Assembly (NCBI GenBank): GCA_009829735.1
Contig: CM020619.1
Span: 7,926,375-7,990,374, forward strand
Source of the DNA: Pyropia yezoensis
Taxonomy: Eukaryota > Rhodophyta > Bangiophyceae > Bangiales > Bangiaceae
Length of the DNA: 64,000 nt
Reading direction: 5' to 3'
Part shown: positions 31,895-43,468 of the stretch, one piece after another
Position numbering within the stretch: position 1 is the first letter of the stretch
Layout: each line of letters begins with the position of its first letter
Program-made: the position numbers and the translations under genes
The notes under the pieces: model-generated
The model's database searches: none
What the model saw: only the letters and a program-made list of their open reading frames with translations
Told to the model about the DNA's origin: nothing

Positions 31895-31955
31895 CGGTAT
31901 ACCGCGGTATAAACATACGCGACGCGACCGCGTATGTTGATACCGCGGTATACCG
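31895..31955. repeat. Near-perfect 27-bp inverted repeat
   Basis: Arms 31,895-31,921 and 31,929-31,955 match at 26 of 27 positions around a 7-nt spacer. Each contains CGGTATACCGCGGTAT and ACATACGCG. It would form a strong hairpin or cruciform. It lies ~90 bp after the Harbinger fragment; the outer GACGGTATA also resembles sequence at 31,164, so it may be a transposon end or a small palindromic element. No other gene is visible to 32,637. Confidence 0.8.
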
Positions 31956-32637
31956 TCGGGACGGGCACAGCCAATCAGATCGGCGCTACGCGTATATACC
32001 GCCACGCCGATTGTAGCTGCGAACGGGCCTGATCCCGCCGGACAAGACAAGCCCCGCCCAACCGCGATGCCAAACCCCCTCTCAACTCGCGTGCCAGTGA
32101 GCGCGGACAAAAAGGACAAGTGACAATGAAGAATGCGGAGCGACAGGGTGCTGGCTGCTACTGTCGTTACGCTAATCTGTGCACATTGAGTGGAGGAGAG
32201 GCATGCCCAGGTTGTGCGCTCGACTGAAACACATTCTGCACAAGCATGGTGGAGCCACTGCTCTGCACAATTTTGCAGTGTAATGGGCCCCTGTCACGTA
32301 TTCCATGTTGACATCAAAAACGAAAGCTCCCTCGAATCCCTGGGAATGTATTTCGTACGTACTTCCTCTCACGACCACAATGTTCCATATCGCATGCATC
32401 CTTCATGCGCTGTTGTGTAATATGAATTGAAAATCTAAACATTGGGGGAGACATGCCACGGCGACGACGACCGCTGCCCCAGCGGACGCACCGTCGCTCC
32501 AGCGGACGCACCGCCGTCGGCAGTGGTCGACGTGGCGCCCATCCTCGTCGCGGGCGGCAGTGTCCACCCTCTTTTGGTCACCATTGATCTACACACGGAA
32601 CAACGCCACGAGAGGCGTCAGGTGGCCACGTCCGAGC

Positions 32638-34502
32638 ATGGCAAGCTCAGCAGCCCCGGCTACGTGCCCAGGCGCAGTGGCCCCTGGTACGTGTCCACGC
32701 GCATTCAGAGTACCCTTTTTTTCGTTTCTTTATTGTCATTTTTGATTGCGCGGGAGCGGGAGCGCGCTCGGCGCTGATATCGAGAACACTGGCTAACGAA
32801 CTCACCCTGTGCATGGTTGACTCTTCACAATGGATGGTTTGGCTTTTTCGACCCACAGACGCCGGCAGCTCTGTCGTTGACGACCCCACGCGCGCCCTGG
32901 AGGATATCTGTGCCCCAGAGCCTGTTTCCCCCCGGGCGGCTCCCGCGGAGGCGAAATGCGGTGCCTGTGGGTACCAAAAGACTTCGGAGGCTGGCAAGAC
33001 GCACTACTGGTCAATTTGCAAGCTCGTGGTGGACCGCATGCAGTGCCCTGCTGCACTGCCGGTCGGCCACAAGTTTTATACTGGGGCCGGTTGCGGGAAC
33101 GGCAAATGCCCTTGCAAGAGGCCGTACGTTATTCCGATACAATCAGCGGTGGAGGGCATCTGGACGGTAGGGAGGCAGCTTCTCCGTGTGGGAATGCTTT
33201 GAGACGTATTCTGACACTCTCTTTGGCAAGCCCTTTCAGCTTTTCTCGTGCTTTTCTCTGGTTGTTTTTTCCGGCTTTTTTCCAGGTGCAAGAAGTGCCA
33301 CAAGCCAGGGCACAACCCGCAAACGATCGCGCTGGACCCCCAGCTTGTTGACCGCAAAGTCACGGCTGGGGGCGTCACGTTCAACAAAAAGGCTCGCAAA
33401 ACGATGTCTGGACGTTTCTACGTCTGTGACGCATCGGGCGATGCGTTTTATGAGTCAGAGGCTCGGCGGGCCCGCGACGAGTACGCGTCGATTGACGCCA
33501 CTCGAGAGGTGAGGGCGGCGCGGCGCCGATCCCTGCTCGCCAATTTTGTGGCGTCGGCCACACCGGTGGGGACTGCCATCTCCACCCTACAGGCCATTGA
33601 GCCGCCGGCGTCGGCTGTCGCTCCTGAGAATGCTGCCGCTTCTCTCGAGCAGGCGCGGTGCGCCGACAGTGGCCTCAACGCGCTCGCCAGCGCTTATGGT
33701 GGGGCACTGTTGGCAGCTCTGGGGGGACCCAGTGGGGTCGCGTCGGACTGCGCCCCGGGGGCAGCGCTGGCGGTGCTGAACGGGCGCCAGGCAGCTGCTG
33801 AAAAGCAGGCTGCCTTGCGCCTCCGCACATCCATGGAGGCGCTGGAGGCGCCTGTGGGATCCGCTCGACTGTGCGTTGAGTTCACCCTATCGTCTTGTTT
33901 CACTCACCGAGAGGAGCCAGCATTCTGCTCTGCATTTCCTCCCTAGGACTTTCCGGAGCTATGTTTTCCACGCAACATACTGCGCCGTTGTTTTCGTTGC
34001 GACCGGGATTGCGAGACCATATGCCGGGAGCTCCGTACTTTCCATCCGAAACTGACTTTTGTTGCATGTGCGCATCGGTTGGTTTCCCTGCAGCGGTTTC
34101 TCTTGATATGAGCATATGGCCTTTCTTTGCATTTCAAACTACAGAACAAACTGGGCCTCCCCTAGCGCTAGCCTCGCAGGAGGAGTCATCCAGATAGAGA
34201 ACTTGGGTTCCCCGAGTGGGGAAGTGGCCCCGACGAGGGCTCCGCTTCGGTTGTCCCCGGCCCAGGCCGCGGCGGCACTAACAGAGTTTGTTTTTGGGGA
34301 CGAGGGGGGAGAGGAGCGTGCCTTATTTTTGAGCCGTGTGGAGGGTTCTGCGCGGGAGTACGGTGTGCGAGGCTCCACCCTGGGGGGCTCAGCGAGCATT
34401 GACACCCTGGTGGGTCAGTTGCTGTCCGGGTTTGACCCGGATGACAAGGTGCTTGCCTCTCATCAAGCCACTTGCCGTGACTGGGTTCTGTCTTTGAGAT
34501 AG
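32638..34502 (+). CDS. Four-exon gene for an unrecognised Cys-rich protein (418 aa)
   Basis: Exons: 32,638-32,686; 32,859-33,123; 33,286-33,870; 34,145-34,502. Introns begin GTACGT, GTACGT and GTGCGT, end CACAG, CCAG and ACAG, and their phases (1, 2, 2) agree at every junction, leaving one open frame. The N-terminal third is a putative zinc-binding module: KCGACGYQ, WSICKLV, DRMQCP, GCGNGKCPC, then KRP joined by splicing to CKKCHKPGHNPQ. The middle is charged and helical (YESEARRARDEYASID). The last exon is acidic and ends ATCRDWVLSLR. No family is recognised. Its position among transposons means it could be element-encoded, but no termini were found. Confidence 0.6.
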
Positions 34503-34868
34503 GTGGGATATGTCATTTCTGTGCGCTGGCGCTGGCGCTGATGACATGGGCTTTACGTTTTGCTGCTTCCCGCCCCACTCTTTGGAATAGAGAGACAAGC
34601 AGTGTGAGAAAAATAAGGTGCGGGACATTTAGTGACATCGGGCAGCCATGCACGGAGCTTTGTTGACATCACAACCCTGGGCGCGACAGGCACATTCAGG
34701 CCAAGTCTGCATCACGCTCCCATCTCACCGAGCCAGACTCATGTGCGTCAGCTTTTGCTGTGCAACTTTCCCCACCGTCAGCGCGCGTCAGCGCCTCCTA
34801 ATGTTGGACAGTCGACCCAGAAGACAGGTACATCTACATCCCACGGATGACTGCCATCCACGACTCCC

Positions 34869-34873
34869 CTATC
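34869..34873. repeat. Target-site duplication of the solo LTR, CTATC
   Basis: CTATC before the LTR is repeated at 35,343-35,347 directly after it, so the solo LTR arose from a complete insertion followed by LTR-LTR recombination. Confidence 0.9.
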
Positions 34874-35342
34874 TGTGGCAGTATTGACCCCCAGGTAGGG
34901 GGGCAACACGTGCCATGCAAGGGGCGGCAGGCCACTAGCCTGATCCGTTCCTCCCCCTGCATTTGGGTCCATATTCCCTAAGTTTGGGATAGTTAGCTTA
35001 GTAGTCAATCCAACTTGGATTTGAGGGTTTTCTGCATTTATCGTCTTGAATTTTCGTGTGGCCCGGTGGGCAGGTGCTGGGGTGGGAGATTCTGAGTGGC
35101 GAGATTCTGAGTGGACCCTGGGGGGATAAGGGGAGGGACAGCGGGGCTTGGCCCTGCGTCCCCGTCCCGACCAAGAAACTGTTGGACCACACACCATCCT
35201 CTTGTTTGTCCGTGGGGGGTTTGCCCCACAACAGGGACAGAGTGTGTGCGACTTGCACTTCTTCCGGTTCCCCCGACACGGGAGGCAGCCCTTGCACACC
35301 GCCCCAACTTGGGTGCCGTGTGTGCATGTGGTTTTTGCCACA
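34874..35342 (+). mobile_element. Solo LTR of the 6-15 kb chromovirus family
   Basis: 469 bp, same length and termini (TGTGGCA...TGCCACA) as the LTRs of the full element, with only a few substitutions. It shares CCCGACC and CACACC with the 3' LTR. In the inverted repeat near its end both arms have changed (TTGCACAC and GTGTGCAT), one of the changes preserving a base pair. Confidence 0.95.
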
Positions 35343-35512
35343 CTATCCACCCACAGTCGACCCCCGCTTCCTCAGCCAGCAACAATGGATAAAAGAAAAG
35401 AGAAAAACAGTGCATCAACTCCACGACAGAAGAACACCATGCCATTCGCCATGACAAATAAAGTCCCATGCCCACTCCACCTTCCGCCACACTTCTCCAA
35501 AGAACCTTCAGG

Positions 35513-35572
35513 CCCCCCCTCCCCCCCCCTCCCCCCCCCCCCCCCCCGCCCCCCCCCCCCCCCCCCCCCCCC
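35513..35572 (+). repeat. Near-uninterrupted poly-C tract (~60 bp)
   Basis: Only a T at 35,530 and a G near 35,548 break a C run of about 60 bases. The complementary strand could form G-quadruplexes. The rest of 35,348-35,991 holds nothing coding. Confidence 0.85.
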
Positions 35573-35991
35573 ATCTCGCGCACGGTGGCGTCCAGGCCAG
35601 CGCCCTCGTCGCCGCCTTTCCAACTCCTCCTCCCCAGCAAGGACCCTGTCCAGTCGCCACAACTCCCGCATCCCCCACCCACCCACACAATCCACTTCTC
35701 CCTGGACCAGGCAAGCACAGCCACGGGGAAAGCACAGGTGCAAGACGGAAAGAGAAGCGCCGGTTATTTCAGGCTCAGCAGCTAGGCTCGTCCCCATCTC
35801 CTCTCTCGGATTCTCGCCAGGCTTCTCAAACTCGACATCCCCCCCACCCACCCCCCCCCCCCCGCCCGCGCCTCCCCTGTCGACCATACCCTCCCCCCCT
35901 CCCTCCCGCCAATTTCTCTCCTCGTCGACCCCTCCGCTATTGCGCTCTGATGAAGAAGCCGCCCTTGCACGTTTGCCGTCCGTTGTTCACT

Positions 35992-37080
35992 TCAGGGCGG
36001 TGCCAACTCAACCGGTAGGGCACGCAGCACACCTTCCAGAGCGGCTCCAGGGCCGGTGAGCTCCGGGAGGTGCCGCCACATCTCTCGCCGCGCTTCCCGG
36101 TAATGGCCTTGGATGGTGGCAAGGGGAATCGAAGCGAATGAACGCACATGGAGAAGTCGGTGGGGAAGATCAGGATGATGGTACGCAATGTTGCGCGCCT
36201 CGCGTTTGTAGTCCGCAAAGGTGGGCTCCACGGCAGACAGGTTAGGGCAGTAAGGAGGCAAGCGAAGCAAAAAGACACCGATCATAGTGAGGATCTCATC
36301 TGCTAACGCTGTGTGTACAGAGGCATTATCATACAAAAGCACACAGTCATCTGGCTGATCGGCCCACAAAGCCCCCGGCACATACGCGTTCATACGTGTA
36401 GCCAGGCTCGTGCAAAAAAGCGCCCAGTCATCGCCACCTTGAGCAGGGGGCACCTCGTTGACCGACAGCTCCAAACTTCCCCGAGAGTGAGAGATAGCGA
36501 CAAAAGAAGAAAACCGCTTGGTCGCCCTCGGATCAGGAGCCAGCGCCTCCAACGGAAAACCCACCTTGGCGCGGCCCCGAGGTCGCACCATTGCATCACC
36601 CTTAATGTGGGTTTCATCGGCAACCACAAAGCATCTGTCAGGGATGTGCCTCATCAGCCGGCAGTGGTCCACCATCCGCTCCAGGCACCGTTCGCTCGCC
36701 AGCCGCTCCACCTTCTTGACTGAATAGCCGATCTGCCGAAGCATCAGCCCCAGCGTCGTCACGCTCGTCGGCCAGCTGCGGTTCCAGTCGGGAAGCTCCT
36801 CCAGTCGTTGAAAGAGAGACGATAGTTCGCGCAAAAAAATCTCAGGGTGGGCAGTCACGAGGCTGTTCAGCGCTCGGAGAAAGGTTGCGTTAAAGCGAGC
36901 GGAGTCCGCATGCTGATTCTGAATACAGTCATCATTCCATGGCGACCCGTTCCGCTCGAAATTCTCCCACCATTGATGGGCGGCTCTGAGGCTGCACCCG
37001 GCGTGGTCCTTAATCGAATCCCAGCCCAGGCCGCCCTGGCGATTGCGCACGACCTGCCAGCGCACGGCGATAGGAAACAT
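35992..37080 (-). CDS. Tc1/mariner-IS630-type (DDE_3) transposase, intact frame
   Basis: 362 aa from ATG 37,080. An N-terminal helix-turn-helix region (WQVVRNRQGGLGWDSIKD) leads to a DDE core: first Asp in VVADETHIKG (~157), second in LLYDNASVHTA (~257), and Glu in PPYCPNLSAVEPTFADYKR, 33 residues after the second Asp. Pro-Pro-Tyr before the Glu is diagnostic of the Tc1/IS630 group. All catalytic residues are present with no stop or frameshift, so this copy could be active or recently so. The flanking terminal inverted repeats and TA duplication were not found by eye. GC content is lower than in neighbouring host genes. Confidence 0.85.
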   Translation of the reverse strand: MFPIAVRWQVVRNRQGGLGWDSIKDHAGCSLRAAHQWWENFERNGSPWNDDCIQNQHADSARFNATFLRALNSLVTAHPEIFLRELSSLFQRLEELPDWNRSWPTSVTTLGLMLRQIGYSVKKVERLASERCLERMVDHCRLMRHIPDRCFVVADETHIKGDAMVRPRGRAKVGFPLEALAPDPRATKRFSSFVAISHSRGSLELSVNEVPPAQGGDDWALFCTSLATRMNAYVPGALWADQPDDCVLLYDNASVHTALADEILTMIGVFLLRLPPYCPNLSAVEPTFADYKREARNIAYHHPDLPHRLLHVRSFASIPLATIQGHYREARREMWRHLPELTGPGAALEGVLRALPVELAPP

Positions 37081-39011
37081 TGCCGAAAATAGACACGCCC
37101 CACGCCCCTCAGTGCGACCCTCCCCCCCCCCTCCCCTCAGGGTGCGACCAACGGAATCCGCGCGTGCCGAGGCCCCGCCCCGACCACCCGAGGCTCCGCG
37201 CGCCCCAAGCCGAAAAAGACGTCCACGTCGTCGCGGCCACCACGCGAGTGGCACACCTCCCAGATGGTGTCTCCTCGACGGTGAGGATCGGCCGCATGGA
37301 CACCGTGTGTCGCGTCGGCCTTGGTGGGACGCACCACGCCCAGTGCCCACCACCACTGTGCTCCGGCGGCCTCTGCCGGTCACTCACTGGTCGAAGAGCC
37401 ATGCAAGACGCTGGTCGCGAACGATGGTTGGTTGACAATCTGTGCGCTCACACAGCGGGCGGAACACCCTCTCAGCCGCAACAGTAGAAATTTCGTCAGA
37501 TACGAACGCAGCCGCGCCGCGTCGCGGCTTCCTATTGGACAGTTCCGATATTGGTGGTAAATTAGAGACAACCAGCCGGAACAGTAAGTACATTTGTGCT
37601 TGCGCGGCAGTCGTGCGACCACCAAACCACCGCACCCCTGCCAATGCTCCCCCAATTGTGGTTGCTGCCACGGCTGCCATCCGAGGTGGCGGTGCCGGAT
37701 TGTCTCGCGCTACCATCGCCAGCGGCCCCAACCAATGGGCCGGGGGAGTGGCTGAGCGACACTGGACTGAGGCAGTCTGTGGTGGCGGATTCGCTGTGGG
37801 CCTCAACGAGGCGGTCGGGTGGAGGTCGGGTCATGGGGCTCGCGGAACTCCTCGGAGGCGGCCGGCGGCAGCCGTAATGGAGGAAATCTGGGGCGACCAC
37901 GACGTTGGCAGGGGATCGGGAGCGTCAGTGGCTCAGGCCTGTCCACACAAATTTGATGGCGGACGTGCGCGACGGCCGATGAAAAATCTCATGCAATCCA
38001 GTTTGGTGCAGTGAGAGTTGTGCCAGCGATGGCACGAGCCTCATGGACGGCGTCCCGGGGGTGTGCCAACAGAATCAGATTTGCGTCGGTGGTAAATCTG
38101 CCGAAACGCTGGCAGGCCCTGAGCCGTCGGCCGTCATGAATGAGAGTCTCGACATTTGGTTGTGCATAGTTACGATTTTTTGACACTTGAGCTCATTCCA
38201 TCCGCATCGAACCGACTCGAAGCACTGCTTCCGAGCAGGTTTTTTGTGTGCATGGGCCTCGAATGCAACCAAGTGGCCTGCTCTGTTGCGGGGGGGGCCA
38301 TCTCAGCCGCAGATGCCACCGCGTTTGACACAGCGTCGGAAAGGGTCCCCAGTCGAGCGTGATGCAGGCGCTCCTTTGTGATCAGACCGACATTTTTTTG
38401 CCCTCAAAACGCCCGCGGCTGCGTGCCGGAACCAGATCTGGTAAAGTCATCTCACACAGGGGCCTTCAGATTTGTGATGTAAAAACGGGTCTTGTTTCTG
38501 TGCTGCTGATAGTATCAAGAGGACCAATCAGAAGCCTGCACACAAGGGCTGCAGCACTCATTCCGAGTTCAAATCTGCCATGCACGCGTTCCTTTTCGAC
38601 GGATCCCGTTCATCTCCGGCATGTGCCCACGTGCTGCGTCACCCGCACAATCCAAACATGTGCACTTTTTAGCGTAAGCACAGTACAGTCCGTATTCGAC
38701 TATGTGCGGCTTGATTATAGGACCCCCCTCACATAACCAAGCCGCACATCGCACAAGATCCGTCCTCAGGTTGACAGAAATGTTCCGCGACAAAACCCAA
38801 CACATATTTGAGTCGACAAATGCGCGCGCTGTTACGAAGTCCGTCCGAGCAATACTGTACGGCAGCGACAAACAGGGTGCGGCCGCGTCGTCCGCTGTGC
38901 CGCCACCCGCAACATCACCTGCTACTGTACATACCCGCCGGCGTTTGCCGCAATCTATTTCGGGGTGCCTCCCTGACGCTTCATCATCCCACCACCCCCA
39001 CGATACTGTGA

Positions 39012-39443
39012 CAGATATCACCAGTTGTCCCTCTGTTCGGCCTTGCCAATTGGCTGCGCTGCCGATCTCTGCGTGGGGGCTTGGACCTCGGTGGCCAAGC
39101 CCATTTGTTGGACGCCGCGCGAATTATCGAGGAGGAGTGGCGGTTGATCCCGCCGGAGCAGCTGGTGAACTGCTGGCTCAAGGCCGACGTGCTGCCACCG
39201 GAGGCGGTCGCAGAGGTGAGGCGGCAGGTGCACCGCATTGAGACCCCTTTTGACAATGCGCACATGGCCGTGTCGGACATTGTCGCTATGATGGCAAACG
39301 TCTCGCTCTCGGAGGAGTTCCAGGGAATTGAGGCCTCTGACCGCGCACGGGCTGTTCGTCGGTGGCTGGCTGCTGAGGACAATGTGGAGGCCATAGACGA
39401 AACGGTGGATATAGTACTGGGTGGGGAAGATGACGGGGAATAA
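39012..39443 (+). pseudogene. Pogo/Tigger-like transposase C-terminal fragment
   Basis: The open frame includes HLLDAARIIEEEWRLIPP followed by LVNCWLKADVLPP, the arrangement found after the DDE core in pogo/Tigger transposases (an aromatic residue at the end of the first helix, then NCW/NCF). It continues with an acidic tail (VDIVLGGEDDGE). The catalytic core is not found upstream, so it is a fragment or the last exon of a longer element. The stretch 37,081-39,011 otherwise shows no gene I can support. Confidence 0.5.
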
Positions 39444-39629
39444 AATGTATACATTTTTTTTTCTCTGGAACGGTTCTTTGCTGGGGTGCAGTAACCTCTC
39501 TTCTCTTTCCCTGTCGCCGCCTCCTCCTCCGCCATCAGGCACTTGGTCGGAACGCAAGGTAGCTCGCTTTCCAGCAGCCCCGCAGTGATAGGCAGTCCTT
39601 GGCTTGCAGCAGTAAGTAATATATTTTCA

Positions 39630-39735
39630 TGTACAGGTGACCCGAACAGTGGTGTACAGGTGGCGTACAGTAATGAACCTCAGTGGGCTACTTGTACACA
39701 TGGACCTGTCATATAACCGCGTACACACTGTACGC
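39630..39735. promoter_or_regulatory. Dispersed GTAC motifs
   Basis: ATGTACAGG, GTGTACAGG, GCGTACAGTAA, TTGTACACA and CTGTACGCACGTAC occur within about 100 bp of AT-richer sequence. No gene start was identified beside it. A T-run (TTTTTTTTTTTTT) is at 39,984-39,996. Confidence 0.25.
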
Positions 39736-40258
39736 ACGTACTCGTCATGAGCCCACCGGCGCACCCCCGACGCGCGGAGCACCAGCCGGGAGGGTCCCCG
39801 CCGCGGGCGCCATCCACCAGTACGTCCGTCGCCCCTGGCCCGGCCGGTCAGACGCCGTCCCGGCGGCCGCGGCGGGCCGCCACACCGCCCCGTCAGCGCC
39901 CGTCTTGGTCTGGACTGGCAAAGAGGAAAACGACTGCCATACACAACCAGACTTGCTGTGAGCTACTATTTTCTAAGCGCTGATTTTTTTTTTTTCCTTA
40001 CATGTCGGGCGCTTCACGCTGCTTCGGGTGGCAAGCCAGTTGTCCGCAAGACAGTCAAACCCATCGTAACTGGGCGTGTCAAACGAGGTGCGCGGCTCAC
40101 TGGTCTGCGCTGGTCACCGCCGCCGCTCAGATGAATACACACGTCAACACCTATTTACCGCACAAGGTACACCCCACGCCGCCCAACACCCGTTGCCACG
40201 CGCAGGCACCACCAGCGCACGTCAACGCAGGCGCTCGACGCCCCCTCACCCCCCCCGG

Positions 40259-41034
40259 TCAGTGCGGCAGGGCGCCCGCCGCGACCGCCGCGCCCGCCGG
40301 CGGCGGCTCCTCGACATCGGCGAGGCGCCGCCACGCGGCCGCCACCCCCCCCCCCGTGGCCAGGAGCACCGAGAGCAGCCCCGCGGCCACCCCCCCCCGG
40401 CCCGCAGCACGCCAGGCGGCGCCACCCGCAACCGCCGCGGCCGCCCGCGCGCCGTACCCCACACACGCAAACGCCGCCATCCCCGCCGCGGCGGGGAGCG
40501 TGCCCAGCGCCGCCCCGTACAGCGTCACCGCGGCGGTCTGGCCGACGGGAAACGCCACCCCCCACAGGAGGGACAGGAGGCCCACGTACACGACCAGAGG
40601 GGGAGGCGGGGTGGCAGCCGCGGCGGCGGCCGCCGCCGTCCCCCACGCGCGCGGCCCGGCGGCCGCGGCCGGTCCGGCGCCCCCCCCTCCCGCCGCCGCC
40701 GATACCGCCGCCGCCTCTGCCGCGGCCCCCGCCGCCGCCATGACAAGCGGCGCGGCGCCCGCCACGCCCGCCGCCAGCCCCCCGACCATGAGCGGCGCCA
40801 GGCGTACGCGGCAGCGCGTGGCGAGCACCCCAAATGCCGCATACGCGGCGAGGCCGACGACGCCCACCACGGACAGGAGGCCGCCGGCTGCCGCGGGCGG
40901 CATGCCGTACGCGTCGGTCAGGGACGGGACGGCGACGGCCTCGAGGGCGCCCACCACGCCATTGAGGGCCGCGTTGACGCCGAGGCACACGGCCAGTGCG
41001 ACCGGCGCAGGCGGCCGCCCGTAACATGAGGGGC

Positions 41035-41065
<31 letters not shown>

Positions 41066-42373
41066 GGGCGCACCCTTGGTGACATCCCCCCACGCGGCGC
41101 CGGCGGCTGATGTCGGCGGCGTCACCCACACGGCCGTGGCGGGGGTGGCGGCCGCCGCGAGGGCGGGTGGCCCCCCCCCGGCTCCCACGGCGGGCGCTCC
41201 CGGGGGCCCCCCCTTCCCCCCCTCCCGCCGCCCGCGCGCCGACAGCAGCACAGCGGCGGCGATACAGACCAACGCGGCGGCGAGGCCGACAATGGGGGCG
41301 AGCATGACGGCGCGCCCCCCCCCCGGCGCCACCGCCGCGGCGGCGGCGGCGAGCCCCGGCGACAGCGCCGCGCCCGCCCACTGGGCGGCGCCCAGCCCCG
41401 CCAGGTGGCCCGCCGGCCCGCCGCGGCCGGGGGCCTCCCCCCCCGCGGCGGCGGCCGCCGCCGCTGCTGCCGTCACCGCCGCGCGCGCCAGCGGCACCGT
41501 CGGGGCGCCAAGCCCCACAATGACCCGCCCCGCAAGGAGCCCCCCCGGCGACGCCGCAAGGGCGGTGGCGGCGTGGCCGACCGCCTGGACGGCGGCGGCG
41601 GCGGCGAGCACCCCCGCCGTGGAGCCGGCCGCGTCGGCGGCGGCGCCCAGCGGCAGCGTCGCGGCGGCGGCGGCGGCGGGGTAGGCGGCGACGAGCGGCG
41701 GCAGCTGCGCGCGGCTGCCGCCCGCGGCGGCGAGGAGGGGGCCCAGCGCGGGCAGCGGCGCGCCGCGGCCGGCCTCGGACGCAAGCACAATGGCGTAGAG
41801 GAGGGGGAGGGGCGGCCGGATGCGCGCCGCCGCGGGAAGGGGGGGGCGCCGCTGCGGCGGGCGGCCCACCGCCGCCGCCGTTGCCGCCGCCGTGACCCCG
41901 CCGGGGGGCGGCGCCGACGGCCCCCGCGGCTGGCCGCCCCCGGCCGCCCCATACACCCGGTGGTCGTCGCTGCCGCCGGCGCCCAGCAGGTGGGCGGCCT
42001 CCCCCCCCCCGGCACCCGCCGCCGCGGCCGCCGCCGCAGGCCACCCCACCGGCGGCGGCAGCAGCCGTCCGCTGCTGCCGGCATCACGCCGCACCCCCCC
42101 CCTCGCGCCTCGGCCCAGACCACCAGCGCCGCCCCCCCGCCAGGGGGCGGGAGGAGAGGCGCCATGCGTCGGTGACGGCTCGAGGGGCAGGGGTGGCGGC
42201 AGCGGCAGCGACAGCGGCAACGACAGCGACAGCGGCAGCGGCAGCGGCCGCAGGGGGGATGCCGCCACGTCGCCGGCCGCCTTGTCAGCGGCGGGCGTGA
42301 CGGCCCCCACCTCGACGGGGACGCGGCCGGCGACCCGACGGGCGGGGCGCATGCCGAGCGGCGACACACACAT
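40259..42373 (-). CDS. Major facilitator superfamily transporter
   Basis: 704 aa from ATG 42,373 (MCVSPLGMRPARR). A ~200-residue Pro/Gly/Ala-rich N-terminal extension precedes two bundles of hydrophobic helices separated by a Pro-rich cytoplasmic loop (a run of Pro after TKGAPP). Helix-loop features fit MFS: a first helix LPLLYAIVLASEAGRG, a motif-A-like loop (LPLGAAADAAG), RVIVGLGAPTVPLARA in the fourth helix, and GVNAALNGVVGALEAVAVPSL starting the second half. About 12 spans are expected. The substrate cannot be inferred. The frame is uninterrupted despite long C/G runs at its 5' end (42,380-42,408). Confidence 0.75.
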
Positions 42374-43433
42374 GGGGTACACGCGCCCCCCCCCCCCCCC
42401 CCCCCCCCACGCACACGACCAAAAGCAACCGCCCACGGCACGGGAAAACACGCGGGGGGCGTCGCCTCACACGCGGGGGGCGCCGCCACGGCGCGGCCAC
42501 CGCGCGACCGACCGACCGACGCGGCGGGGCCGGGGGGGGGGGCACCGCCGCTGCACGCACCCCCGCGCTCACGGGCCGAGGCCTAGAGCAGCCCCCGCAG
42601 GCACACGGGCAGGCACGGCGGCGGGGGCCCTGGCGGTGGGCGGGACGCGTCCAAGCGGTCGGCCGCACGCGGGGCGCGCGGCGCTGGGGGGTGGTGGGCT
42701 GTGGTGTGGGCACGGCGTAGGTGGGTACGTACTGCGGGCGGCGGTAGTCCCCTGACCTGCGCCGGCTGGGGAGCCATCCCAAAGGCGGGCGGGGGGGGGG
42801 CGCGCCCCTTTTCAAAGAGATAGCCGCCACCGTCCCTGTGTCCAAACCGCCGCGCGCCATGTGTGCCGCGTGCGTGCAATTGGGGGGGGGGGTGGAGGCC
42901 TGGCAGCTGGGCAAGGCGGGGGGGGGGGGGGGGGGGGGGTGGTGGGGAGAGGTGGTGGGGGGTGGAATGGAAAGAGGCGTGCCGCACCGGGCGGACGCAT
43001 CCCCAGTCGACGACAGGCGCCTGGAAGGTGCTGGTAGACTCCCGTCGGGGGAAAAAGAGGGGGGGCGGGAGGGGAGGGGAGGGGAGGGAGGGGAGGGGAG
43101 GGGAGGGGGGAGGCGAGAGGAGGGGAGGGGGGGGAGAGCGCAGAGGGGGGGACGGACGCCCGACCGATTTGGGCAAGGCAATCTGGAACGAAGCGGCCCC
43201 CACCCCTCGTCCAGCCACGGTGGCGCTGGTGTGTGGCCCCGCGCAGGCGGGACGGCAAGCTCCACGAGCGGGGGGGGGTGGGAGGGGGGGGGAGCGGCGG
43301 CACGGATCTCCCCGGCGGATGGGCTGTGGAAGCTTCTCGGCGGCCACCCCCACCGCCGGGGCAGTCACACTTTGTTGTAAAGCGCCCCCGCTTGCAGTGA
43401 TCCGTACCAGGCCGAGCTGGCGGGGTGGGAGTG

Positions 43434-43448
43434 TGTACTGTATGTACA
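43434..43448 (+). promoter_or_regulatory. GTAC-motif pair before the cupin ATG
   Basis: TGTACTGTATGTACA lies about 20 bp upstream of ATG 43,469. The rest of the divergent gap 42,374-43,468 is GC-rich simple sequence, including a purine tract of GGAGGG units at 43,050-43,135, and contains no gene. Confidence 0.4.
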
Positions 43449-43468
43449 GCTTCAGCACGGCATCCGCG

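Noticed and set aside
38560-38600. tRNA B-box-like sequence GAGTTCAAATCTGCC
   Set aside because: No A box at the right distance and no cloverleaf arms can be folded around it.
40155-42044. 629-codon minus-strand frame overlapping the MFS gene
   Set aside because: It is the shifted frame of the transporter and is Gly/Arg-rich, whereas the chosen frame shows hydrophobic helices in MFS order.
43050-43140. GGAGGG purine tract as a possible CRISPR or satellite array
   Set aside because: There are no spacers or regular units, only a degenerate purine run in a promoter-like gap.
42863-43468. Upstream extension of the cupin frame (about 200 codons)
   Set aside because: It is Gly/Arg-rich and crosses mono-G runs; the first ATG giving cupin-like sequence is 43,469, just after a GTAC motif.
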